From positions 134,030-164,874 of the forward strand of contig JAGZUF010000005.1 in assembly GCA_018380115.1 (NCBI GenBank): DNA of 30,845 nucleotides, read 5' to 3'. The stretch's first letter is position 1, and each line of letters begins with the position of its first letter. Shown one piece after another: positions 22,826 to 30,368 of this stretch. The notes under the pieces are model-generated. The model had not been told where the DNA came from. It ran no database searches and saw nothing but the letters and a program-made list of their open reading frames with translations. The position numbers and the translations under genes are program-made. This stretch comes from Oscillospiraceae bacterium. GTDB taxonomy: Bacteria > Bacillota > Clostridia > Oscillospirales > Ruminococcaceae.

Positions 22826-24199
22826 TCAGGCCGCCTCCTGTGCGGCCCGCTGCTCCGCCTTTTGAAACGCGCGCCGGCGCACGGCCAGATAGCAGATGAG
22901 GTGCACAGCCGCCGTCAGCACCCAGGACACCGGGTAAGAGATATACAGGCTGAGCTGGCTGCGGTTCCACTGGAACACCGTCATAATCCACACGATGCGC
23001 AAAAGGCATGCGCCCGTGAGCGAGACCAGCATGGGCAGGATGGAGTAGCCCAGCCCGCGGATGCTGCCCGCCAGCACATCCATTAAACCGCACAGAAAAT
23101 ATGTGCTGCTCACCACGCTCAGCCGGTACAGGCCGTAGGTGACCACCTCCGCCTCCGGCGTATAAATGCCCAGCAGAGGGCGCCCCAGCAGATATGCGCC
23201 GTTGCCCAGCACCAGCCCCACAACGCTGACAAGGCCCAGGCATTCCAGTAGCACGCGGTCTACCCGCTTGAAATTGCGCGCGCCCATATTCTGGCTGATA
23301 AAACTCATCGATGTTTGGTACACGGCGTTCATGGAGGTATATACAAAGCCCTCGATATTGCTGGCCGCCGTGTTGCCCGCCATCACGGCAGAGCCGAAGC
23401 TGTTGATAGAGGACTGAATGAGCACATTGGATACATTGAAGATAACGCCCTGCAGCCCTGCGGGCAGGCCGATGCGCAGGATAGCCATGAGCTGGTCTTT
23501 GTGAATGCGAAGCTCGGCCGGGATGAAGCAGCACGCGCCCGTGTTGTGCATAAGGCAGTGCAGGATAAGCCATGCAGAAATTGTCTGCGAAATGATGGTA
23601 GCCAGCGCCACGCCCGCCACGCCCATGGAAAAGCGGATGACGAACACAAGGTTCAGCGCCACGTTTACAAGCCCGGCCACTGTGAGAAAGTACAGCGGGC
23701 GGCGCGTATCGCCCACGGCGCGCAGGATGGCCGCGCCGAAGTTATACAACAGCACGGACGGCATGCCCACAAAATAGATGCGCAGATATGTCACCGCCTG
23801 ATCTATCACATCGTCCGGCGTGCCCATCCATTCCAGCATGGGGCGCGACAGCGCGATGCCCACGAAAATCATCGCCGTGCCGCACACGCCCGCCGCCAGC
23901 AGCGCGGTGTGCACGCCGCGGTGCACGGCAGCCGTGTCGCCCGCGCCGTAGCTGCGCGCAATGACCACATTGGCGCCCACAGAAAGCCCGATAAACAGGT
24001 TTACCAGCAGGTTGATCAGCGAAGTAGTGGAGCCCACCGCCGCCAGCGCCGTGCTGCCCGTATAGCGCCCCACCACGATAATGTCCGCCGCGTTGAACAA
24101 AAGCTGTAAAATGCCGGAACACATAAGCGGCAGCGCAAACAGCAATATCTTGCTGAACAGCGGCCCGCTGCACATGTTCATTTCATAGGATCTTCTCAA
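22826..24199 (-). CDS. MATE family efflux transporter
   Basis: A 457-residue transporter with about twelve transmembrane helices in two MatE repeats. The first begins GPLFSKILLFALPLMCSGIL with FNAADIIVVGRYTG; the second begins LRIGLPAGLQGVIFNVSNVL. Such proteins export drugs or metabolites in exchange for sodium or protons. The start is set at TTG 24199, since GAGGAGG stands 8 nt upstream. The in-frame ATG at 24181, six codons later, has no comparable site. The gene has its own promoter (24273-24300) and no linked regulator. Substrate cannot be told. Confidence 0.92.
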   Translation of the reverse strand: MRRSYEMNMCSGPLFSKILLFALPLMCSGILQLLFNAADIIVVGRYTGSTALAAVGSTTSLINLLVNLFIGLSVGANVVIARSYGAGDTAAVHRGVHTALLAAGVCGTAMIFVGIALSRPMLEWMGTPDDVIDQAVTYLRIYFVGMPSVLLYNFGAAILRAVGDTRRPLYFLTVAGLVNVALNLVFVIRFSMGVAGVALATIISQTISAWLILHCLMHNTGACCFIPAELRIHKDQLMAILRIGLPAGLQGVIFNVSNVLIQSSINSFGSAVMAGNTAASNIEGFVYTSMNAVYQTSMSFISQNMGARNFKRVDRVLLECLGLVSVVGLVLGNGAYLLGRPLLGIYTPEAEVVTYGLYRLSVVSSTYFLCGLMDVLAGSIRGLGYSILPMLVSLTGACLLRIVWIMTVFQWNRSQLSLYISYPVSWVLTAAVHLICYLAVRRRAFQKAEQRAAQEAA

Positions 24200-24272
24200 T
24201 CCCGTTTCCTCCTCATTTTTCGGCGCCCCCGGCGCCGGGTTCTGCAGCAGCAGCCACGCTGCTGCATTCCCT

Positions 24273-24300
24273 ATCATAGCACAAAATGGCGGATAAGCAA
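24273..24300 (-). promoter_or_regulatory. Promoter of the MATE gene
   Basis: On the minus strand, TTGCTT (24295-24300), a 16-nt spacer and TATGAT (24273-24278). The leader holds a hairpin GCAGCAGC/GCTGCTGC (about 24244-24265) ahead of the ribosome binding site. Confidence 0.55.
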
Positions 24301-24421
24301 TGCTCTTGTTCAGTATGTCACCACCGGCCCTCATATTGTACAGCGCCAGATATAATTTTTTGTGTACCGGAAAAGGGCTGCACCGCCGTGAACAGGCCTG
24401 CTAGGCTTCCACCATCTGTCA

Positions 24422-24460
24422 TAAAAAATACCGCGCTGAAAACTGGCTTCAGCGCGGTAT
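24422..24460 (-). terminator. Terminator of the ABC-transporter operon
   Basis: Stem arms 24428-24440 and 24448-24460 (13 bp), followed on the minus strand by TTTTTTAT. It starts just after the stop codon of the last permease gene, so it ends the whole 24.4-30.8 kb operon. Confidence 0.9.
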
Positions 24461-24462
24461 TC

Positions 24463-25431
24463 TCAGGTTTTCATTTTTCCTTTCTTTTCACGGTTCATAT
24501 GTGCTTTTATATCCGGCGCATTGGTTGAGATCAGCATAAAAATAATTACAAATACTGCAACTACAACCTGGCTGTACTGAGTGGGAATACTGAATACCAT
24601 CAACGCCACATGTATCATTTGCATGATGACTGCACCAAAATAAATGGAGACGAATATATTCCCACTTCCCACAATCGACAGGCCAATGAACACGCACATC
24701 ATGGCATTAAAGCATGTCCCCATCGTCCCCATAGCGCTGACAGTTCGGGTAACACCGGAAGAGCCAAGGTTCACTGCAGCATAAAGCCCAGCAAACATCC
24801 CTGCTACCATCAAAGCTATGGCCTTTGTGCGGACGACATGAATACCATTGTCCTCTGCAACTTTCGCATTGCTTCCAACTGCCTTGATATTGTACCCGAG
24901 CTTTGTTTTAAAGTACAGTACATAGGCCAGCAAAAATCCAAATATCAGAATCAGGATATTGCCTGGAAAGCCTCCCAGCACCAGATATTCCAACCCCAGT
25001 GAAACGCCTTTACCACTGAATACAATGCCGCAGATGCTTTCATATATCAGCATGACAGCAATAGAAATAATAATTGTGGGAATTTGAAGTAATTTGTACA
25101 ACAACCCGGAGACCGCACCAGTAATAAGCCCAACTGCTACACAGCAAAGAATCACGCCGAATATCCCCAAGTTCAGCATCTTTGCAATATTGCCTCCGAC
25201 AATCGCTGCGACCAGCACCTCGGCGCCTACTCCAAAATCCCAGTTGCCTGCTTTGATATTAAACAGCACGCCCCATCCGAGGATTGCCGGGGCGATACCC
25301 TGTTTGAGAAGTGTTATCAATGTGGTGACAGATCTGGTAGCCGGTGCGAAAAGCATAAGCAGCAAGATGAGCAATGCTGTCACACCAACCATGAGGATAT
25401 AATTTTTCACATATTTCTTTATCACTTGCAT
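24463..25431 (-). CDS. Sugar-type ABC transporter permease (RbsC/YtfT-like), second copy
   Basis: A 322-residue inner-membrane permease of the BPD_transp_2 family with about eight to ten helices. Recognisable parts are ILGWGVLFNIKAGNWDFGVG (the region that is N-I-x-G-x-x-D-L-S-x-G in ribose permeases), LYFKTKLGYNIKAVGSNAKVAEDNGI with the G-x-N-x-x-A-A-x-x-x-G-I coupling helix, and VNLGSSGVTRTVSAMGTM. The ATG follows GGAAGG by 8 nt. It is the last gene of the operon, 24 bp after the lipoprotein gene. With the other permease (26633-27568) it would form a heterodimeric channel, as in YtfT-YjfF of E. coli, rather than the RbsC homodimer. Confidence 0.9.
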   Translation of the reverse strand: MQVIKKYVKNYILMVGVTALLILLLMLFAPATRSVTTLITLLKQGIAPAILGWGVLFNIKAGNWDFGVGAEVLVAAIVGGNIAKMLNLGIFGVILCCVAVGLITGAVSGLLYKLLQIPTIIISIAVMLIYESICGIVFSGKGVSLGLEYLVLGGFPGNILILIFGFLLAYVLYFKTKLGYNIKAVGSNAKVAEDNGIHVVRTKAIALMVAGMFAGLYAAVNLGSSGVTRTVSAMGTMGTCFNAMMCVFIGLSIVGSGNIFVSIYFGAVIMQMIHVALMVFSIPTQYSQVVVAVFVIIFMLISTNAPDIKAHMNREKKGKMKT

Positions 25432-25455
25432 AGCAGCTACCTTCCCAGCCTTCAG

Positions 25456-26592
25456 TTAGTTGGCGTTCTCCTTTACCCATTCCAGGGAGAAGGCGTCCAT
25501 GAGCTCTGTATAGTCCTCTAATGTGACATCCGGATTATACTTGCCCACAAGGCTTTTGATTATCTCATCAGAGTAGATTTGATAATCTGGGTTATCGATA
25601 TATTTTTCATAATCCTCACATTCTTCGGCGCTGGTAATAATCACCTGCTTCTGGGAAAGATTGATAAAATCCTCGGAAAGCGGTGTGCCATCCACTGAGT
25701 TGAACAGCATCAGAAACACAAACAGAGCATCAGGGGAATTGCCTGCAGAAGCAGCTGCGACCCATCCCTCCTCAAAATCCTCTGCAATGCCGTCGTACAA
25801 ATCAAACATAACCAGCTTAACGTCACCCACTGCCGTATTCTGTTTCACCGTATTAACAATGGACTCTGCCGCCCCCTGACTAGATGTCGTCATAAGGATA
25901 CCATCCATATCAGGGTACAAATTCAGAAAATTGGTGATACCATTGATGTGCGTCTGGCTGTTTCCATCATTGGGTACCTCGTATTCTGCTACAATCTCTG
26001 CGCCGACAGCCTCGGCGCCATTTTCAAACCCTGTATTTCGTACGGCCAATGCAATAGAGGGGTTCAGCTTTTCGAGGCCAAACACACTTCGGCCGTCTTC
26101 TGCAAGGACAGCAACCAATTCCTCGGCCGCACCTTTATCGTCCTCCCAGCAACTGCCCACATAATATTCGCAGGATTCCACATAGCTCTTAATATCGGCA
26201 TCCAAAATATCACGGAAGCAGATAGCAAAATAAACGCCGCTTTCTTCGCACGCCTGACCTACCTTCTGTGCACTGGCGTCTTCAATGGGCATAAACATAA
26301 TACCCTCGCAACCAGCAGATATCAAATTTTCCACCGATGTCAACTGAGATTCTGTGTCATAATCGCCAAGAGCCCATTCCACTTCTACGCCGATCACTTC
26401 CGCGGCATGGTTGATCTCTGCATAGACACACTGCCCCAAGTCATCGTCTTTTCCATAGAAGATCACGCCTATTTTGTGGATGGCGTCCGCTGCCTGCGTA
26501 CTGGCGGTGGAAGATGTGCCCGTACTGCCGCATCCCGTCAGGAGCGCAGCACACAAAAGCATGGCCAATACAAGTGCAATAAATTTTTTCAT
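25456..26592 (-). CDS. Sugar-binding lipoprotein of ABC transporter
   Basis: A 378-residue periplasmic-binding-protein type 1 lipoprotein. It has a signal peptide with lipobox LLTGC and lipidated cysteine C21, then a Ser/Thr-rich linker. The mature part begins HKIGVIFYGKDDDLGQ and contains SVENLISAGCEGIMFMPIED, the typical L-I-x-x-x-v-D-g-i-i segment of ribose/galactose-binding proteins. The C-terminal lobe has MDGILMTTSSQGAAESIVNT. The protein is strongly acidic. ATG 26592 is preceded by AAAGGAG. It lies between the two permease genes, an uncommon order. The ligand is unknown; a sugar or sugar-like compound is likely from the family. Confidence 0.9.
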   Translation of the reverse strand: MKKFIALVLAMLLCAALLTGCGSTGTSSTASTQAADAIHKIGVIFYGKDDDLGQCVYAEINHAAEVIGVEVEWALGDYDTESQLTSVENLISAGCEGIMFMPIEDASAQKVGQACEESGVYFAICFRDILDADIKSYVESCEYYVGSCWEDDKGAAEELVAVLAEDGRSVFGLEKLNPSIALAVRNTGFENGAEAVGAEIVAEYEVPNDGNSQTHINGITNFLNLYPDMDGILMTTSSQGAAESIVNTVKQNTAVGDVKLVMFDLYDGIAEDFEEGWVAAASAGNSPDALFVFLMLFNSVDGTPLSEDFINLSQKQVIITSAEECEDYEKYIDNPDYQIYSDEIIKSLVGKYNPDVTLEDYTELMDAFSLEWVKENAN

Positions 26593-26632
26593 CTTGTCTT
26601 CTCCTTTTCTTTCATTATAAGTACTTGGCGTA

Positions 26633-27568
26633 CTATAAGACATACCTCTGCCCTTTTCTGTCCATTGTGACAAATACAGTGGCCAGGAAAATAATCCCTT
26701 TTACGATATAAATCAAGTTCGCATCCAGCCCCCAGAGCGTCAGCCCATTTCCCAAAATATAATAGGTAATGGTGCCTATAAAGGCAGCTTTAATTTTAGT
26801 CCCCGTCCCTCCTGTCAGAGGGATACCGCCCAGTGTAAGGGCAATTAACACATCTGTCTCTAAGCCGCTTCCAATAGTTTTGGTCACGCTGCCGATGCGA
26901 ATCATCGTGAGGAATGCCGATACCCCCAGCGTCATGCCGCTGATAGCAAAAGCAATTGCCTTATATTTACCCACATTCAGACCACTTAGTTCGGCAGCTT
27001 TTGGGTTTGAACCAATCAGCTTTTGCGCCTTTCCTATTTTCGTATAATTGAAAACAACTGCCGTAATGATAAACACAGCGGAAAGAAACAGCAAATAGAA
27101 TAAATTATTTGCATACTGCGCAGAGTAAGCCGGCAGATTCATAACATGATTCGTTGCCAGCCCTTCCACCACGCCTCGCCCCACAAACATGATGCACATG
27201 CCTGCCATAAATGCGGGAATCTTGCCCTTGATATGAATCACAGCTGTGATTGAACCGCACAGTATACCAAACAAGATACATGCCAAAAGCATCAGAATAA
27301 GGTTTTGCCCTTTCGTAACAAGGAAGCTGAGTGCCGCAATCAGAGCGCAACCTCCACCGAGTGAAAAGTCCAGATTGTTATGGGCCATCACAAAAATGCA
27401 GCCGCATGCGGCAATCATTGTAACCATCGACTGACCAATAATATTCGTCAAATTTCTTGCCGCAACAAACCGCCCCTGTGTGGTGAGGGAAAATATCAAG
27501 ATAAGCGCTATCAGGCCGGCATACGGCATAACTTTTTTCATAAAATTACTGTTTACCTTTTTCAGCAT
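26633..27568 (-). CDS. Sugar-type ABC transporter permease (RbsC-like), first copy
   Basis: A 311-residue BPD_transp_2 permease with about eight to ten helices. It shows FVAARNLTNIIGQSMVTMIAA near the start, NNLDFSLGGGCALIAA (the ribose-permease D-L-S-x-G motif read as LDFSLGG), KLIGSNPKAAELSGLNVGKYK as coupling helix, and GGIPLTGGTGTKIKAAFIGT. The last motif, G-G-x-x-x-x-G-G-x-G, is typical of RbsC. ATG 27568 follows GGAGG by 7 nt, 19 bp after the ATPase stop. Sequence is clearly different from the second permease, so the two are not a recent duplication. Confidence 0.92.
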   Translation of the reverse strand: MLKKVNSNFMKKVMPYAGLIALILIFSLTTQGRFVAARNLTNIIGQSMVTMIAACGCIFVMAHNNLDFSLGGGCALIAALSFLVTKGQNLILMLLACILFGILCGSITAVIHIKGKIPAFMAGMCIMFVGRGVVEGLATNHVMNLPAYSAQYANNLFYLLFLSAVFIITAVVFNYTKIGKAQKLIGSNPKAAELSGLNVGKYKAIAFAISGMTLGVSAFLTMIRIGSVTKTIGSGLETDVLIALTLGGIPLTGGTGTKIKAAFIGTITYYILGNGLTLWGLDANLIYIVKGIIFLATVFVTMDRKGQRYVL

Positions 27569-27587
27569 AGTATGCCTCCCTTCGCGC

Positions 27588-29081
27588 TCACAGCATTTTT
27601 TGAATGATAGCCTGTTCCGTGGGTTTCTCCTGACGCATGAATTCACCTGTACACATGCCGTTCTTCAAAATAATGATGCGGTCTGACATGCCAATCAGTT
27701 CAGTCAGCTCTTCAGACACCATAATAATCGCCTTGCCCTGTTGCTTCAACGACTGCATCAGCAGATAGATATTGGCTTTTACACCTACATCGATGCCGCG
27801 CGTGGGACAGTCCATCAAGAATATCTGTGAATCATTCGCCAGCCATTTGCAGAGTGCCACTTTTTGCTTATTTCCTCCGCTTAGTTCGCTTACATGCTGG
27901 CGAACACCGCTCATTTTAACCTGAAGGGAATCAGCATATCGTTCTGCCAATTCATCTTCTGATTTCTGTCGAATAAAACCGCCTTTTTGAAGCGTATCAT
28001 AAGAAGAAGCAACTATATTATCCCGGATATTTGCTGTAATGAATAGTGACTCTGTATCTCGGTCTTTCGGGATATATGCAATATGCTTTTTCAATGCCTC
28101 CTGCGGAGAAGTGATTTTTGTTCCATCCTGATAGGTCACGCTGCCGCTATCGGGGTGAATAGCGCCGAACAGCACTTTACACAGTTCATGCATACCACTT
28201 TCCGTCAAGCCGCCAATGCCCAATATCTCACCCTTGTGTAATTCCAAACTAACGTCATGAAGGGAGCCTGCACAGCAGATATTTTCTGCTTTCAGCACTA
28301 CCTCTTCTTCAAAGTGCCCCTCCCAATCCGGTCGGTAATAGCTTCCGTCAAATTCCCGGCCTATCATCAAAGCACGTATCGCATCTTTATTCATTTGTTC
28401 TTTGCCAAGTGTTTCGATATAATGGCCATCGCGCAGAATAGTGGCAGAATCGCACACCTGCATAATTTCATCTAAATCGTGAGAAATAAAGATGACACTC
28501 TTTCTCTGTGCTCTCATTTCTGAGACGATTTCATATATTTTTTGGCGTCCATGGTGAGAAAGCGCCGTCGTCGTTTCATCTATAATCAGTATTTGAGGTG
28601 AGTGGTGTACCGCTCTGGCGACCTCCAGCATCTTTCTGTCTTCAAATGAATACCGTTCTACATTCTCTTCCGGATTGATATGCTCCAGCCCATGACGTTT
28701 GAGTATCTCTGCCGTGCTTTGGCACAATCTGCGAAAATTCACCAGTCCCCAGCGGCTGTTCTGTGTCTCTTCTCCTAAAAACATATTTTCGCAAACTGTC
28801 ATTCCGGCAATCGTCCCCGTCTCCTGAGCAAGTAGAGAAATGCCCTTTCTGCTGGAATCCAAGACACTTTTGGGGCAATAAGGTTCATTCTGAAAAAACA
28901 TTTGCCCGCTGCTTTGTTCATATATCCCGGCAATGATATTAGACAAGGTGGATTTTCCACTGCCGTTTTCCCCCAAAAGCCCCCTGACCTCTCCGGGATA
29001 AAGCTCCATCGATACATCGCTCAGCGCTTTTGTTGCACCAAACTGTTTGCAAATATTGGTAACTTTCAGCAATGCTTCCAT
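27588..29081 (-). CDS. Sugar ABC transporter ATPase (RbsA/MglA-like) with degenerate ATPase motifs
   Basis: A 497-residue double-NBD ATPase of the CUT2 class that energises import through the two permeases. NBD1 has Walker A GENGSGKST (37-45) and Walker B LIIDETTTALS (165-175), but its signature region reads YSFEDRKM (144-151) in place of LSGGQ-like sequence. NBD2 has the usual weak Walker A (GLTESG, 291-296) and an intact signature LSGGNKQK (400-407). Its Walker B reads FLMDCPTRGID, with C425 where the catalytic glutamate is expected. Only one composite ATP site therefore seems catalytic. The ATG follows GGCGGGA. The upstream VOC gene ends 60 bp before. Family membership is certain; loss of the glutamate may be a subfamily trait. 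Confidence 0.93.
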   Translation of the reverse strand: MEALLKVTNICKQFGATKALSDVSMELYPGEVRGLLGENGSGKSTLSNIIAGIYEQSSGQMFFQNEPYCPKSVLDSSRKGISLLAQETGTIAGMTVCENMFLGEETQNSRWGLVNFRRLCQSTAEILKRHGLEHINPEENVERYSFEDRKMLEVARAVHHSPQILIIDETTTALSHHGRQKIYEIVSEMRAQRKSVIFISHDLDEIMQVCDSATILRDGHYIETLGKEQMNKDAIRALMIGREFDGSYYRPDWEGHFEEEVVLKAENICCAGSLHDVSLELHKGEILGIGGLTESGMHELCKVLFGAIHPDSGSVTYQDGTKITSPQEALKKHIAYIPKDRDTESLFITANIRDNIVASSYDTLQKGGFIRQKSEDELAERYADSLQVKMSGVRQHVSELSGGNKQKVALCKWLANDSQIFLMDCPTRGIDVGVKANIYLLMQSLKQQGKAIIMVSEELTELIGMSDRIIILKNGMCTGEFMRQEKPTEQAIIQKML

Positions 29082-29141
29082 GTGTTTCCCGCCTTTTAAA
29101 ATTCAGCCTGTCCGCCCGCTTTCTTGCCTTCAGGGCGGAAC

Positions 29142-29804
29142 TTATCCGCCCTGAGATTCCGGTTCATCCCAGGTTACAGTGGAAGGTGTTTCCCACAGGT
29201 AAAGTGCATTTCCTTCACTGTCCTCTACAATCGCATAATCATTGCCACATTCTGTATAACGCCGTTTTAGAATTTTCCCGCCGTATTTTTCCACCTTTTG
29301 CAGCGTCTCCTCAATATTGCTGACTTCGACCATGAAAAAGGGCGCTTTTCCAGTTTCATCTGTTTTTTCATCTTTGAAGTAGCCATAGATAAAAGAAGGC
29401 ACTCTGGGTTCCCAGTTTGGATTGCCTGGGCCGGTAGCGCAATACAGCAAGGGGCTTTTTTCATCTGTGCCCTCACTGGGAACAATATCCCAGTCAAAGA
29501 GATTTTCGTAATTCTGCTTCGCTGTGGCAGCATCATGGTACTGAAATACAAAGCGTCTGAGTCTCCCATTTCTGCTGCGGGAAGGAAATTTTTTTGCAAC
29601 ATGATAAGAAATGTCTAAAGGATCCCTGCCCGTTTTATCGGGTTCCGGCGGATCCACATGAATGCGGCGTTTTTCCTGCTCGTTGTATGGCTCCGACAAA
29701 AACCATTCTGGCGTACAGTTGCACGCGGGGCACCTCGGTGGGATATTGTCATCATCTGCTTTGAAGGGAAAACAGCATTTATAACAAGTATAAAGCCTTA
29801 ACAT
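29142..29804 (-). CDS. VOC (glyoxalase-fold) protein with N-terminal zinc ribbon
   Basis: A 220-residue protein. Residues 1-35 hold a rubredoxin-like zinc ribbon with C7, C10, C25 and C28 (YTCYKC...RCPAC). A linker leads to a VOC domain at about 82-207: RRFVFQYHDAATAKQNYENL, DWDIVP, CATGPGNPNWEP (122-133), a metal-ligand-type MVEVSNIEETLQKVEKYGG, and AIVEDSEGNALYLWE. The tail is WDEPE (212-216). It is a paralogue of the next gene upstream, sharing the CATGP and W-[DE]-E-P-E features. VOC proteins include isomerases, dioxygenases and binding proteins, so the reaction cannot be named. Ribosome binding site AAAGGAG precedes ATG 29804. It lies in the ABC importer operon, suggesting action on the imported compound. 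Confidence 0.78.
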   Translation of the reverse strand: MLRLYTCYKCCFPFKADDDNIPPRCPACNCTPEWFLSEPYNEQEKRRIHVDPPEPDKTGRDPLDISYHVAKKFPSRSRNGRLRRFVFQYHDAATAKQNYENLFDWDIVPSEGTDEKSPLLYCATGPGNPNWEPRVPSFIYGYFKDEKTDETGKAPFFMVEVSNIEETLQKVEKYGGKILKRRYTECGNDYAIVEDSEGNALYLWETPSTVTWDEPESQGG

Positions 29805-29823
29805 GTCAAGCTCCTTTCAACTA

Positions 29824-30342
29824 TCACTCTTTATCATAATCCGCTTCCGGTTCTTCCCAGGTTCGGGAATCCGGACATTTCCAAAGCAATTCCCGGTTTC
29901 CATCCGGGTCTTCCACCACCACAAAATTTGCCCAATCCCCTTTGATCTGCGTATGGCTCACCACTTTCCAGCCGCATGTTGTAAGGGTGGTGATAGTATC
30001 TTCCAGTGGAACATCCATGCTTACTTCCATAAACACCTGCGGTTTTTCGCAATGCTCCCGGGCAACCAGCTGTGCCCATACATATCCAGGCTGTGAAGCC
30101 TCCCACGAAACCTGAGAGGGCCCTGTCGCGCACATTAGGGAAGGGCGTTCATCGGTGTCTTCAATGAATACCCCTTGAGGCACACGCATGACATCCCAGC
30201 CAAATACATATACATAAAACTTTTTTGCACGCTCATACTCATCATAGGGTATCATCATTCCGCGTACACGCCCATGCAACGATTTTTTCAGATACTTTTT
30301 GGGTGGCCGCTGCGAACATATGCCCGGCTGAACCTTGTTCAT
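29824..30342 (-). CDS. VOC (glyoxalase-fold) protein, paralogue of the zinc-ribbon gene
   Basis: A 172-residue VOC protein without the zinc ribbon. After a basic N-terminus (about 1-27), the VOC domain runs RVRGMMIPYDEYERAKKFYV (25-44), VFGWDV, EDTDERPSLMCATGP (CATGP 71-75), QVFMEVSMDVPLEDTITTLT and FVVVEDPDGNRELLWK (140-155). It ends in WEEPE (162-166). AAAGGAGAGGG precedes the ATG. It starts 27 bp after the GH1 frame and ends 19 bp before the zinc-ribbon paralogue, so the two were probably formed by tandem duplication with gain or loss of the ribbon, and may form a heteromer. Catalytic role unknown. Confidence 0.8.
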   Translation of the reverse strand: MNKVQPGICSQRPPKKYLKKSLHGRVRGMMIPYDEYERAKKFYVYVFGWDVMRVPQGVFIEDTDERPSLMCATGPSQVSWEASQPGYVWAQLVAREHCEKPQVFMEVSMDVPLEDTITTLTTCGWKVVSHTQIKGDWANFVVVEDPDGNRELLWKCPDSRTWEEPEADYDKE

Positions 30343-30368
30343 ATTCCCTCTCCTTTTTATTTTTCAAT

